Numbered from the stretch's first letter, positions 1 to 8,140 are shown. The stretch: DNA of 39,778 bases from an uncultured Fibrobacter sp. (GCA_946414075.1 CAMKNA010000021.1:1-39778); one strand, 5' to 3'. Notes: generated by a model from the sequence alone, not told the origin. Made by a program: numbers and translations.

Positions 1-13
1 AAACGAGTGTCGC

Positions 14-35
14 AAAATTATGCTTGCATAATTTT
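14..35. repeat. Perfect 10-bp inverted repeat
   Basis: AAAATTATGC, a 2-nt loop, then GCATAATTTT form a perfect palindrome. It is the first of three hairpins packed into the first 100 bases; the second is GACGCT/AGCGTC at 55-69. No gene can be assigned here. It may be the 3' untranslated end of a gene or small RNA lying off the left edge. Confidence 0.6.
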
Positions 36-73
36 ATGACCGAGTGCAGCCGCGGACGCTGAAAGCGTCAACC

Positions 74-98
74 ACGCCTCGTTAATACGAGGCGTTTG
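74..98 (+). terminator. Hairpin, probable terminator of an off-window plus-strand transcript
   Basis: ACGCCTCG and CGAGGCGT form a perfect 8-bp stem around a 6-nt loop, followed on the plus strand by a T-rich run (TTTGTTGTT). On the minus strand, downstream of the gene ending at 121, the bases after the stem are not T-rich, so the plus-strand reading is better. Confidence 0.5.
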
Positions 99-120
99 TT
101 GTTCACGGAAAAACAGCTTG

Positions 121-1095
121 TTATTTGAGAGCTTTGCGGAATACTTTGGCGACTTCGTCCGGGTCGTCGCTTTTTAGCCAGCTGAGGGTCTCGGTGCCGC
201 GGTAGCTCCAGGCAAAGATGTTGTCGATGCCTGCAGCACGACTCTCGGAAACGGCGATGGCCAGGTCGTTTTCGCGGCCCGCTTCAATCTGGTAAGCCTT
301 GATCCACATCTGCACGGACTTGCCGTACCTGGCGGCAACATCTACGAGCTTTTTGGCGGTTTCGGCATATTTCTCCCGGACCCATTCTTCGGTGGCGCCC
401 CGTTCCCAATACGGATCGGATGCGACCTCGTCGACACTTTCGAGACTTGCCACGCGGCCCCAGTCGTCGAGACCGGCGGGGAACCACGGCGGCAGCATGC
501 ACACGCAGTTCCTTTTCCCGCGGGCGTGGACATCGGCCGTCATTTCTTTCAGGAAATCGATGAGAGAATCTTCCCGGAAATTTTTCACATCGTCGGTAAG
601 CTCTGCGGGCATCTCGTAGCCGAAACGAGCCTTAAAGAGGGCGCGGCACTTTTCGCAACGACAGCTCCAATTCTGGAGCCCGCCCTTCTCGAAGTAGAAA
701 TGGGGCTCGTCCCAGAAGATGGTGCTTACTTTGGTTGCACAGACGGATTCAATCCAGCGGTGCATGTAGGCCCGGAATTCTGGATGGTTGGGGCATGCCG
801 CCACCTTGGGTTTGCCGTCTAGGGCAACTTGGCATAGGTCGTGGTTCCTGGCTGTGAGTTCGGAGTAGGCTTCTCCGCCGAATACGCGGCCCACTCCCCA
901 GGGATTCACATAGACGGTCAGACCGAGATCCGCGGAACGGTCCACAATTTCCGCCATGGTTCCATAGTAATACTGCTGGTCTTCTTCGCTCCAGGTGTGG
1001 AGCACGGCGTTGAAACCGGCGGCCTTGATGTCTTGCATGTCGGTTAACGCATGCCTGGGAGAGCGAACGCCGAAATAGCTTACGCCTTTAATCAT
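121..1095 (-). CDS. Uncharacterised TIM-barrel, glycosidase-like protein
   Basis: This 324-residue soluble protein has no visible signal peptide. The alternating strand/helix pattern starts with GVSYFG and continues through AVLHTW, TVYVNPWG and TIFWDEP (about 126-131), which looks like a TIM barrel with acidic residues D129/E130 at a strand end, as in glycoside-hydrolase-like families. A CxCxxC cluster (C145, C147, C150) after the DEP motif may bind a metal. The open frame extends 30 codons upstream, but that stretch is Pro/Arg-rich and lies inside the upstream gene. The ATG at 1095 makes an ATGA overlap with that gene's stop, suggesting translational coupling, so I chose it. Function and substrate are unknown; the fold assignment is inference from pattern only. 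Confidence 0.7.
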   Translation of the reverse strand: MIKGVSYFGVRSPRHALTDMQDIKAAGFNAVLHTWSEEDQQYYYGTMAEIVDRSADLGLTVYVNPWGVGRVFGGEAYSELTARNHDLCQVALDGKPKVAACPNHPEFRAYMHRWIESVCATKVSTIFWDEPHFYFEKGGLQNWSCRCEKCRALFKARFGYEMPAELTDDVKNFREDSLIDFLKEMTADVHARGKRNCVCMLPPWFPAGLDDWGRVASLESVDEVASDPYWERGATEEWVREKYAETAKKLVDVAARYGKSVQMWIKAYQIEAGRENDLAIAVSESRAAGIDNIFAWSYRGTETLSWLKSDDPDEVAKVFRKALK

Positions 1096-1511
1096 GTGTT
1101 GGCCCACTGGGGCGTGGGGGTCTTCCGCAGGACCTGGTCCAGGGTCTCCCGCCATTCGTCTTCGGTAAGGGGTCTGCGGATCCAATACAGACTGTCGTCC
1201 TCTTTTTCGATGGGCATGGTATCGGGAACGATTTCCACAATCCAGGATTCGGGGATGCTGTTGCGGAGCCTTTTGCTGAAGGCGATGTTCATGTCGGTGG
1301 GTCTGTCGGCGTGGTCGAAGATAATAAGCGCCGGAGAATCCCCCGTGATGAGAGCCGTCTCCAGAATGTTCACCGCTTCTTCGATGGTGTTGCAGGTGTA
1401 CATGGTGGAATCTTCGGCCATGTCATTTTCCAGAAGCCAGCGGAGAGTCCACTGGCTCAGGCGGTCCAAGCTGCCCGGTGAAGAAGGGGCTATGAAGAAT
1501 ATGTGTCCCAC
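1092..1511 (-). CDS. Small receiver-like hypothetical protein
   Basis: A 139-residue protein with a GTG start. The order of hydrophobic strands (HIFFIAP, PALIIFDHAD, SWIVEIVP, SLYWIRRPL) and the closing helix after RPLTEDEW recall the CheY-like receiver fold, in which the last strand normally ends in a conserved Lys. Here that position is Arg and the usual acidic pair at the N-terminus is absent, so if it is a receiver it is degenerate. It sits first in a two-gene unit and overlaps the downstream TIM-barrel gene by ATGA. A promoter-like octamer (1515-1522) lies 3 nt upstream of the GTG. It has no DNA-binding domain. Alternative: an unrelated alpha/beta protein. Confidence 0.65.
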   Translation of the reverse strand: MGHIFFIAPSSPGSLDRLSQWTLRWLLENDMAEDSTMYTCNTIEEAVNILETALITGDSPALIIFDHADRPTDMNIAFSKRLRNSIPESWIVEIVPDTMPIEKEDDSLYWIRRPLTEDEWRETLDQVLRKTPTPQWANT

Positions 1512-1514
1512 GAG

Positions 1515-1522
1515 CTAAAGTA
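1515..1522 (-). promoter_or_regulatory. Promoter-like octamer TACTTTAG
   Basis: Read on the minus strand this matches the Bacteroidetes-type core TANNTTTG at 7 of 8 positions and lies 3 nt before the GTG start at 1511. It is supported mainly by recurrence of the motif upstream of other genes in the window. Confidence 0.35.
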
Positions 1523-1581
1523 TAGAAAGTTTGAAACCCGTTTTTTAGGGGCTAAAACGGCTAAATTGGAGCGAAATCTAC

Positions 1582-1589
1582 TATTTTTG
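1582..1589 (+). promoter_or_regulatory. Promoter-like octamer TATTTTTG upstream of thiL
   Basis: It matches TANNTTTG exactly and leaves a leader of about 40 nt before the ATG at 1633. No TPP-riboswitch hallmarks are visible in 1512-1632. No clear TTTG element lies about 19-20 nt upstream. Confidence 0.35.
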
Positions 1590-1632
1590 AGATAGGAAAA
1601 ACATATCCAACATTAATCAACAATTAACGCAC

Positions 1633-2610
1633 ATGTTCCCCGATCTTGGTGAGTTTAAGCTGATAGGCAGTATCCTGGAAAAGTCCCTGGACTTGAAAAG
1701 GGAAGCCCCGAAATACAGGGACTGGCTCCCCGTGGGGGACGACGCCGCCGAGTTTGATGGCTGGCTTGCCACTAAGGATTTGTCCGTGGAGAATGTCCAT
1801 TTCCGTATGGACTGGTCCACGCCGGAGCAGGCGGTGGAAAAGCACATCGTCTCCAATGTCTCGGACATGTCCGCCATGGGTGGCCGGCCACGACTGGCCC
1901 TGTTTGGCCTGTGTGTCGGCAAGAACTGGGACGAAGAGACCGTGCGGCGGGTATCTGCTGCCGTGGCGGAAGGCTTTGCCAAAAGGAACATTGCCCTCAT
2001 TGGGGGCGATACCGTCTCTGGCGAGGTGGGGATGTTCTCTACGACCCTCATCGGAGAGCAGGTGGCGCCTACGCGCCTTCTCCGGAGCGGGGCGAAGCCC
2101 GGTGACCTGCTGTTCGTTTCGGGGACCCTAGGGCGTTCTGCCGCTGGACTTTGGCTCTTGCGGAACAGGCCTGACGGGTGCGAAGATTTTCAGGACCTGA
2201 TTCAGTACCACCTGTGTCCGGTTATTCGTGAGAATATGGGGGCCGAATTGGCCGCTACGGGGGTTTGCCATGGTGCCCTGGACATCAGTGACGGTCTTTC
2301 GTCGGAACTGAACCACCTGGCTCTGTCTTCGGGAGTCTCCCTTGAAATTGCGGGAGATCGGATTCCTATCGACAGGCGGGTCCTGGAGATGTGCCGCTGT
2401 TATGGCCTGAATCCCATGGATTTTGCGATGGATGGCGGTGAAGAATATGTGCTTCTGTTTACCATTTCGGCCAAAAATGATATATTTTCAATAAAAGGTT
2501 TCCCCGAAAGGGTATACGAGATTGGCACGGTCAAGGAAGGGACCGGCGTCTATATGCTCACGGAGGGGGGAAAAAAGATTGTTAAAGCACAGGCTTGGTC
2601 GCATTTATGA
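1633..2610 (+). CDS. thiL: Thiamine-monophosphate kinase
   Basis: ThiL phosphorylates thiamine monophosphate to the active cofactor thiamine diphosphate using ATP, in the cytoplasm. At 325 residues it has the usual family length. Visible family features are GDDAA (35-39, the Mg/ATP-binding acidic motif), the TKDLSVENVHF segment that follows, SDMSAMGG (77-84), IGGDTVSG, and ALDISDGLSSEL followed by GGEEYVLLF in the C-terminal half. This is the AIR-synthase/PurM-like fold. The stop overlaps the start of the following PilB-like gene in an ATGA arrangement, although the two functions are not obviously related. No other thiamine gene is present in the window. Confidence 0.95.
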   Translation: MFPDLGEFKLIGSILEKSLDLKREAPKYRDWLPVGDDAAEFDGWLATKDLSVENVHFRMDWSTPEQAVEKHIVSNVSDMSAMGGRPRLALFGLCVGKNWDEETVRRVSAAVAEGFAKRNIALIGGDTVSGEVGMFSTTLIGEQVAPTRLLRSGAKPGDLLFVSGTLGRSAAGLWLLRNRPDGCEDFQDLIQYHLCPVIRENMGAELAATGVCHGALDISDGLSSELNHLALSSGVSLEIAGDRIPIDRRVLEMCRCYGLNPMDFAMDGGEEYVLLFTISAKNDIFSIKGFPERVYEIGTVKEGTGVYMLTEGGKKIVKAQAWSHL

Positions 2611-4544
2611 TTAGTAACGCGAAAATGAACTTAGGACAGTTGTTGATTCGTCAGGGTGTCCTGGACGAAGACCAGCTGGCCCACGCTACCTCGGAACATA
2701 GGCGTACGGGTATCCCCCTGGCGAAGATCCTCATTCGTCTGGGCATGGTCAGCGAAGATACGCTGACCAGCATCTTGGGCGTGCAGATGCAGTCCACCAC
2801 CAAGATGCGTATCGGCGAGATGTTGCTCGCCCAGAAGTACATTACCCAGGAACAGCTGGATCAGGCCCTGGAAGAGCAGAAGAAAACGGGCAAGCGCCTG
2901 GGTCGTACCCTGGTGGACCTGAAGTTCATGCCTGAAGAACGCCTGGTGGAGATTCTCTCCAAGCAGTTTGAAGTTCCTTATGTAAAGCTTGAGAATTTTG
3001 CCCTGGACCCAGAAGCCTACACCTACCTGCCCGAAGACTTGTGCAGGACTTACAAGGTAGTGCCCCTGTTTATTTCCAAGGGCGAAGATGACCGCCGTGT
3101 CGTGCGTGAAGCCATGACCATTGCGATGACTGACCCCACCAACATGCGTGTGATCAACATCGTGAAGTTCAAGGTGAAGATGGAAGTGGACATTGTTATG
3201 GCTTCCGACGCCGATGTGGTAAAGACCATCGACCGTGTGTTCTCGGGCCACAGCACTTCCGAAGAATCCCTTGCCGAACTGATTAGCGATACCAAGGATG
3301 GTGAAGAACTAGAGACCGTGGAGCGCGGTCAGGGAGGAAGTGACGAACCTGAACTGACCGACGAAGAAGGCCGCCAGGTGGTGAAGATCGTGACCACGCT
3401 GATTCACGAAGCTATCGCCCGTCACGCTTCCGATATTCACCTGGAACCGCAGGAAACCTTCCTGAAGCTCCGTTACCGTATTGACGGTGACCTGCAGGTC
3501 ATGTCTCCCATACCGGCTCGTCTGATGCCCCAGATTCTTTCCCGTATTAAGCTTCTTTCCAAGATGGACATCGCTGAAAAGCGTAAGCCTTTGGACGGAC
3601 GCTTTACGGTGCGCTACAAGGGCTCGGAAGTGGACCTTCGTGTGAGCTCTTTCCCGATATCGCTCCGCAAGCGCGGTGTCTGTGAAAAGATCGTTATGCG
3701 TATCTTGGACCCGAATTCGGGTCAGTTCCCCTTGAAGGACATGGGATTTGACCCCCGTGTGCTCAAGCAGTTCCTTGACGCGATTAACGCCCCTAACGGC
3801 ATTGTGCTTGTTACCGGTCCTACGGGTTCCGGTAAGTCTACCACGCTTTATGCCTCCATTCGAGAAATTTTGGATTCCACAATCAACATCTCTACGATGG
3901 AAGACCCTGTGGAACTTAATATTGACGGTGTGAACCAGGGACAAATTAACAATGCCGCAGGCTTTACCTTTGCGGCGGGCATTCGCGCCCTGCTGCGTCA
4001 GGACCCGGATGTGATTATGATCGGTGAAATGCGTGACCAGGAGACATCGTCCATGGCTATCGAAGCAGCCTTGACGGGTCACTTGGTCTTCAGTACGCTC
4101 CATACCAACGATGCCGCCGGCGCATTCCCCCGTCTTTTGGAAATGGGTCTGGAACCCTTCCTGGTGTCCACCGCCATCAAGGGCGTGCTGGCCCAGCGTC
4201 TGGTACGCCGCATTTGCAAGTACTGCAAGGAACCTGTGGAAATTTCTCCATCCCTGCGCGAAGAATTGCACCTGTCTCCCGACATGCAGTTCTACCATGG
4301 AAAGGGTTGCGAAAAGTGCGATGGTTCGGGCTATAAGGGGCGTTGTGGTATCTATGAGTTCCTGGTGCCCAACGAGACCGTGCGCAACCTGATTATCAAG
4401 CGTTCTTCTGGCGACGTGATTAAGCGTGCCGCCATGCAGGAATGCGACATGATCACGCTGCGTATGGACGGTATCCAGAAGGCTTTGGATGGCCATACCA
4501 CGCTGGAACAAGCCATTGGCGCATCTGCGGCTGACGACCAGTAG
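2607..4544 (+). CDS. PilB/GspE-family type IV pilus or type II secretion assembly ATPase
   Basis: This 645-residue cytoplasmic AAA-like ATPase powers assembly of type IV pili or type II secretion pseudopili. The N-terminus holds two tandem MshEN-type repeats (LGQLLIRQGVLDEDQL and, about 50 residues later, IGEMLLAQKYITQEQL), a module that binds cyclic di-GMP in some relatives. The motor domain has Walker A GPTGSGKST (404-412), Walker B region DVIMIGEMRD (468-477) and the tetracysteine zinc site CxxC/CxxC (537/540 and 568/571). I use the ATG at 2607, which overlaps the thiL stop as ATGA; a TTG at 2595 or an ATG at 2625 is also possible. No pilin or PilC/GspF gene is adjacent, so pilus versus T2SS cannot be decided here. 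Confidence 0.93.
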   Translation: MISNAKMNLGQLLIRQGVLDEDQLAHATSEHRRTGIPLAKILIRLGMVSEDTLTSILGVQMQSTTKMRIGEMLLAQKYITQEQLDQALEEQKKTGKRLGRTLVDLKFMPEERLVEILSKQFEVPYVKLENFALDPEAYTYLPEDLCRTYKVVPLFISKGEDDRRVVREAMTIAMTDPTNMRVINIVKFKVKMEVDIVMASDADVVKTIDRVFSGHSTSEESLAELISDTKDGEELETVERGQGGSDEPELTDEEGRQVVKIVTTLIHEAIARHASDIHLEPQETFLKLRYRIDGDLQVMSPIPARLMPQILSRIKLLSKMDIAEKRKPLDGRFTVRYKGSEVDLRVSSFPISLRKRGVCEKIVMRILDPNSGQFPLKDMGFDPRVLKQFLDAINAPNGIVLVTGPTGSGKSTTLYASIREILDSTINISTMEDPVELNIDGVNQGQINNAAGFTFAAGIRALLRQDPDVIMIGEMRDQETSSMAIEAALTGHLVFSTLHTNDAAGAFPRLLEMGLEPFLVSTAIKGVLAQRLVRRICKYCKEPVEISPSLREELHLSPDMQFYHGKGCEKCDGSGYKGRCGIYEFLVPNETVRNLIIKRSSGDVIKRAAMQECDMITLRMDGIQKALDGHTTLEQAIGASAADDQ

Positions 4545-4579
4545 ATCGTCACTTGTTGGAAGCCGTCTTTCTGAAAGCT

Positions 4580-5848
4580 TTAGAGCCTTTCGCCTATAAG
4601 GGCGAAGGGCTCTGCTTTTACAATGCGCGCCTGTAGCTTTTCCCCAGCGGGAATGCTTCCCTGCAGGGCTACGGGCCGGTAGGCGTTATTCCTGGCGATG
4701 GTGGTTCCTTCTCGATGACCCGCTTTTTCGGTAATCACCGTGCAGGTGGAACCAATCCACTGCTCATTGTTTTCCTGGGCGATTTTTTTAAAGGTGTCGA
4801 AAAGAAGGGCGGAACGCTCGTGCTTTTCTGCGTCGGGAACGCCCCTACAGTCGGGGGAGTCTGCCGATTCCATGCGGGCGGCAACGGTTCCTTCACGGGC
4901 TACGAACCGGGTGATGTTGCAGACGGTTGGCCTGGTTTCTTTTAGCAGCTTAAGTGTCTGCTTGAAATCGTCTTCGGATTCTCCGGGGAATCCTACGATC
5001 AGGTCCGTACTTAGAGTGAACAAGGGAAATTTTTCTACCAGTTCCAGGGCGAAGTTCCGGTAATCCTCAGCGGAATGCTTGCGGTTCATGAGTTGCAAGA
5101 CATGATCACTTCCGCTCTGGACCGGGATGTGCAAGAATCGGTAGACCCGTTCGTCCTGGAAACATTCCAGCAGGGCGTCTTTGTAGCTGGGGATGTGTCT
5201 CGGGTTTCCCATACCCAGGCGCAGGCGGTAGTCGCCGGGCACTTTAGCGAGAATCTTCTGGACAAGAAGGGCAAGGTTGGTGCCGGTATCAAAACCGTAG
5301 CAGGCGCAGTCCTGCCCGGTCAGCTGGATTTCCTGGCAACCGTCGTCTACAAGACGCTGGACCTGTTCCACGATGGCGCCTTCGCCAAAACTTTTCAGCC
5401 GGCCTTTCACTAGCCTTGTGGAGCAGAAGGCGCAGGCGTCTAGGCAGCCTTCCTCAATATTCACGATTCCCACGAAGGGTGATTCCCGTAGGGTAGAGGG
5501 GCTGGCGTCTAGTCCGGCCTGCAACTGTTTCAGGCTGGTGAAGATGGCCTGCGGAAATTCCTTCAGGACTGCTTCACGAAAGTCCCTGGGGGCACATCCC
5601 GTAATAAAAATGGGTGCCTGTGGGAACGCCGAAGCCGCCCGTTGTACCAGCTTCAAGGCGGTACTGTTCCCCTTGACGGTGCAGACATTCAGGTAAAAGG
5701 CCTGTGGCGGCTTGGTGGGGAATTCAAAAGTGATTTTGCCATCTGGAATTTGTGCCGCTAGAACGCGGGCAATCTTTTCCCCGTCGCCGAAGTTGGCCGC
5801 ACAGCCCTGGCTTAAGACGGCGATGACCTGTGCTGGAGCGGAACTCAT
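4580..5848 (-). CDS. mtaB: tRNA t6A37 methylthiotransferase, CDKAL1/e-MtaB-like
   Basis: A radical-SAM enzyme of the MiaB/MtaB family that adds a methylthio group to t6A at tRNA position 37. At 422 residues, it has the three N-terminal cluster cysteines (C16, C56, C85), the radical-SAM triad CxxxCxxC (C135, C139, C142) and a C-terminal TRAM-like region. Details look like the eukaryotic/archaeal branch: GCAANFGDGE (a GCxxNxxDGE pattern), LNVCTVK, YGFDTGTNL, and LGMGNP in place of the usual bacterial SSIEP-type segment. The 47 in-frame codons upstream lie in the preceding gene; the ATG at 5848 overlaps its stop as ATGA. It is the last gene of the yajC-def-spoIID operon. Family is certain; the clade assignment rests on remembered motifs. 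Confidence 0.88.
   Translation of the reverse strand: MSSAPAQVIAVLSQGCAANFGDGEKIARVLAAQIPDGKITFEFPTKPPQAFYLNVCTVKGNSTALKLVQRAASAFPQAPIFITGCAPRDFREAVLKEFPQAIFTSLKQLQAGLDASPSTLRESPFVGIVNIEEGCLDACAFCSTRLVKGRLKSFGEGAIVEQVQRLVDDGCQEIQLTGQDCACYGFDTGTNLALLVQKILAKVPGDYRLRLGMGNPRHIPSYKDALLECFQDERVYRFLHIPVQSGSDHVLQLMNRKHSAEDYRNFALELVEKFPLFTLSTDLIVGFPGESEDDFKQTLKLLKETRPTVCNITRFVAREGTVAARMESADSPDCRGVPDAEKHERSALLFDTFKKIAQENNEQWIGSTCTVITEKAGHREGTTIARNNAYRPVALQGSIPAGEKLQARIVKAEPFALIGERL
4582..4619 (+). terminator. Terminator of the thiL-pilB unit, inside the mtaB 3' end
   Basis: A 13-bp stem with one G-T wobble (AGAGCCTTTCGCC / GGCGAAGGGCTCT), a 6-nt loop and a following GCTTTTA form a rho-independent terminator on the plus strand. 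The same bases encode the last ten residues of the convergent MtaB, so a coding sequence and a terminator share the site. Confidence 0.75.
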
Positions 5849-7176
5849 CTTTCGAACCGTTCCAGGGTGATTCCCGGGTAATAGTGGCTCAGAATCTCGA
5901 TATAGCTCTGGCCCGCCTGGGCCCTGGCCCGCACGCCCATTTGGCACATGCCTACGCCGTGGCCGAATCCCTTTCCTTCCAGGATCCACTTGGTCCCGTC
6001 TTTCTTGACGGTAAAGAAACTGGAAGGCAATATGGTTCCGTCTTTGCGGAATAGCCAGCGGACCTTGTCCCCACGGATCTCGAAAGTTTCTATGTCGGTG
6101 GTGACGGCAAGAGTCAAGATGCGTCCGCTTTTAAGCTGGTCCTTGACGGCGATGTCCTTGACCTTCTTGAAGGGAGAGACTTTGGCCTTGGAATCCTTGG
6201 CGTTTTGGACAAAGAGCTTTGTAAGTTCGTCACTTTCAAAGGACCGCTCCCACTTGGAGTAGCTGGATTCCCTGCACCAGGGCGTTCCATCGGGCCGCAG
6301 GTCCGGCTTGCTCTTGAGATAGGGAAGGTTCGGCTTTTCCCAAGTGTCCAGCGTTTCGGAGACGCCACCGCAAGTGGAGTGGTAGTAGGCGGTAATGAAA
6401 TCGCCGTTGTACATCATGACTTCGCCCCGGGTCTGTTTGACGGCGGAATCGGTGAGGGCTGTCGCACTCTGGAGGCCCTTGTATACCTGGTCCTTTGTGT
6501 CGGCGAAGACATCGAATCCCAGAGACTCCCTGCTGTTGTAATGCTTGTAGGCGTAGGTCCGTGCGGCAACGGCCTGAGCCTTTAGCGCTTCGAACCGGCT
6601 GCTGTCCAGCTGGCCGATTTCGTAGGGAATCACGCCCCGCAGGTAGTCTTCCATGTCCACCGTGTTGATGGCGTTGATTCTCCCATTGCTGTAGGAGAGT
6701 GTGAAGAATCCCGGATAGCAGGAGGTATTGAGCAGTTTTTTGGTGGGGGCGATGGAAACGCACTTGCCGTCGTCGATATCCTTGCTCACTGCGGTGAAGG
6801 CGTTGCCTTTGCCCTGAAATTTTAGTTCCTTGCCCTTGACGGTAATCTGGATGGTTTCGCCGTCCTTTAGCAGGTAGAGTTCCTTGACACCTGTATAGAC
6901 TCCAACTTTAAGGGGTCTGTTCAGGTTCTGGGGAATCTTTTCGGCCTGGACCTTTGCCAGGGTATCGCCGGAAGGGCTGACTTTCGGGGCTACGCTGGAA
7001 AACTCGATAGGCTTGAAGTTTACAGGCCCGATATCGTCTGTGGTATCCGCTGTTTTTTTAGCGCTGTCGATTTTTGCAGGGGGGGCGACAGGCGCAGGCA
7101 TATCTGGCAGCTCGAAATCTTCTGCACATGGCGTTATGATAAGGGCCAAAACGAAAAGAAAACAAGATCGCTGCAC
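5845..7176 (-). CDS. SpoIID/LytB-domain exported protein
   Basis: SpoIID/LytB proteins act on peptidoglycan; Bacillus SpoIID is a lytic transglycosylase that cuts glycan strands lacking stem peptides. This 443-residue protein has an N-terminal hydrophobic segment (residues 5-16) consistent with a signal peptide, a Pro/Ser/Thr-rich linker to about residue 85, a beta-rich region, then the catalytic core: MEDYLRGVIPYEI (175-187, with the key Glu), LKAQAVAARTYA (198-209), YHSTCGG, and GFGHGVGMCQMG near the C-terminus. The start is GTG, 9 nt after the def stop; no ATG fits the signal peptide. No sporulation genes are seen, so a role in cell division or wall remodelling is more likely. Confidence 0.88.
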   Translation of the reverse strand: MQRSCFLFVLALIITPCAEDFELPDMPAPVAPPAKIDSAKKTADTTDDIGPVNFKPIEFSSVAPKVSPSGDTLAKVQAEKIPQNLNRPLKVGVYTGVKELYLLKDGETIQITVKGKELKFQGKGNAFTAVSKDIDDGKCVSIAPTKKLLNTSCYPGFFTLSYSNGRINAINTVDMEDYLRGVIPYEIGQLDSSRFEALKAQAVAARTYAYKHYNSRESLGFDVFADTKDQVYKGLQSATALTDSAVKQTRGEVMMYNGDFITAYYHSTCGGVSETLDTWEKPNLPYLKSKPDLRPDGTPWCRESSYSKWERSFESDELTKLFVQNAKDSKAKVSPFKKVKDIAVKDQLKSGRILTLAVTTDIETFEIRGDKVRWLFRKDGTILPSSFFTVKKDGTKWILEGKGFGHGVGMCQMGVRARAQAGQSYIEILSHYYPGITLERFER

Positions 7177-7185
7177 GGTTTCGCG

Positions 7186-7725
7186 CTATTTTTTCTTCAG
7201 CTTCGCCTGGGTTTCCTTGGCCATCTTGCGGAGCTTGGACTGGTTCATGGTGCGGTCGGCAGTAGAAATCTTGTCTACGAAGAGGTCTCCGTTCAGGTGG
7301 TCCGATTCGTGCTGGATGCAGCGGGCGAAAAGGCCTTCGCAGTCGTGGATTTCTTGGGGCTCGCCGTTGATGTCGAAAAAGCGGACGCACACCTTGTTGG
7401 GGCGAGAGACATTGCAGAAGATGTCCGGGAAGGAGAGGCAGCCTTCGTCGTAGTCGCAGGGTTTGGCGTCTTCCTCGGGTTCCCATTCCGGGTTGAACAT
7501 GATGTAGGGTCTGGGGTCTTCTTCGCCGGGGATGGCGGTGTCAATCACTACCAGGCGGATGTTCTTGCCTATCTGGGGGGCGGCAAGTCCGCAACCCGGG
7601 GCGTCGTACATGGTTTCAAGCATGTCCTTGGCCAGCTGCCGAAGCTCCGGGGTGATCTCGGTGACGGGCTCGCTCTTTTTGCGGAGGACCGGGTCACCGT
7701 AAATGCGGATAGGGAGGATTGCCAT
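7186..7725 (-). CDS. def: Peptide deformylase
   Basis: Removes the N-formyl group from nascent proteins, using a metal ion in the cytoplasm at the ribosome exit. All three family motifs are present: GCGLAAPQIG (44-53), EGCLSFP (94-100, with metal ligand C96) and QHESDHLNG (138-146, ligands H139 and H143, catalytic E140). The 179-residue length is normal. The C-terminus is Lys-rich. It starts 2 nt after the yajC stop and precedes the spoIID-like gene by 9 nt, so it is probably co-transcribed. Confidence 0.96.
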   Translation of the reverse strand: MAILPIRIYGDPVLRKKSEPVTEITPELRQLAKDMLETMYDAPGCGLAAPQIGKNIRLVVIDTAIPGEEDPRPYIMFNPEWEPEEDAKPCDYDEGCLSFPDIFCNVSRPNKVCVRFFDINGEPQEIHDCEGLFARCIQHESDHLNGDLFVDKISTADRTMNQSKLRKMAKETQAKLKKK

Positions 7726-7727
7726 GA

Positions 7728-8096
7728 CTACTTCTTTTCTTCGGTCTTGGCTTCGGCGGTTGTGGCGTTCATGATTCTGAGAATGGCGCTCTTTTCGAAG
7801 TCAATCAGCGTGGTGGAACCAGTGCGGACCGTGATGATGTTGTCTTCCATGGAAGTGATGGTGCCGATGATGCCGGCGGTGGTCATCACCTTGTCTCCCT
7901 TCTTCAGTTCCTTTCTCATCTGGTCCATCTGCTTCATCTCTTTCTGCTTGGGGCGGATAAAGAAAAGCCACATCACGACGAACAGCAGGATAAGGGGCAA
8001 GAAACTGGCGATGGCGCTGGGCTGCTCGGGGGCGGCTTCTTCGGCGAAGGCCATGGCAGCTGCGGACAGGGTAATCAAAAGGGTCTTGATTTTCAT
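7728..8096 (-). CDS. yajC: Preprotein translocase accessory subunit YajC
   Basis: YajC is a small inner-membrane protein that associates with SecDF-SecYEG. This 122-residue copy has an apparent cleavable signal peptide ending near AMAFA (about residue 18), then a single membrane helix (about 30-47, LPLILLFVVMWLFFIRP), the typical RPKQKE cytoplasmic boundary and the domain with LKKGDKVMTTAGIIGTI. It is the first gene of the unit yajC-def-spoIID-mtaB. A TAAATTTG octamer lies 36 nt upstream. secD and secF, common neighbours elsewhere, are not here. Confidence 0.93.
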   Translation of the reverse strand: MKIKTLLITLSAAAMAFAEEAAPEQPSAIASFLPLILLFVVMWLFFIRPKQKEMKQMDQMRKELKKGDKVMTTAGIIGTITSMEDNIITVRTGSTTLIDFEKSAILRIMNATTAEAKTEEKK

Positions 8097-8132
8097 GATA
8101 AAACCTTTAGTGGGGGTTGATGTTTACGGGCT

Positions 8133-8140
8133 CAAATTTA
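8133..8140 (-). promoter_or_regulatory. Promoter-like octamer TAAATTTG before yajC
   Basis: An exact match to TANNTTTG on the minus strand, in the 61-bp gap between the epimerase gene and yajC, about 36 nt before the yajC ATG. No upstream TTTG at the expected spacing is evident. Confidence 0.5.

Noticed and set aside
1512..1632. TPP riboswitch upstream of thiL
   Set aside because: No conserved THI-box sequence or multi-helix layout can be seen in 121 bp.
3309..4511. Long minus-strand open frame opposite pilB
   Set aside because: It is the shadow of a strongly supported gene; its His/Gly/Val/Gln-rich translation has no family features. The same holds for long frames opposite aroKB, dnaG, the MATE gene, argS, typA and rluD.
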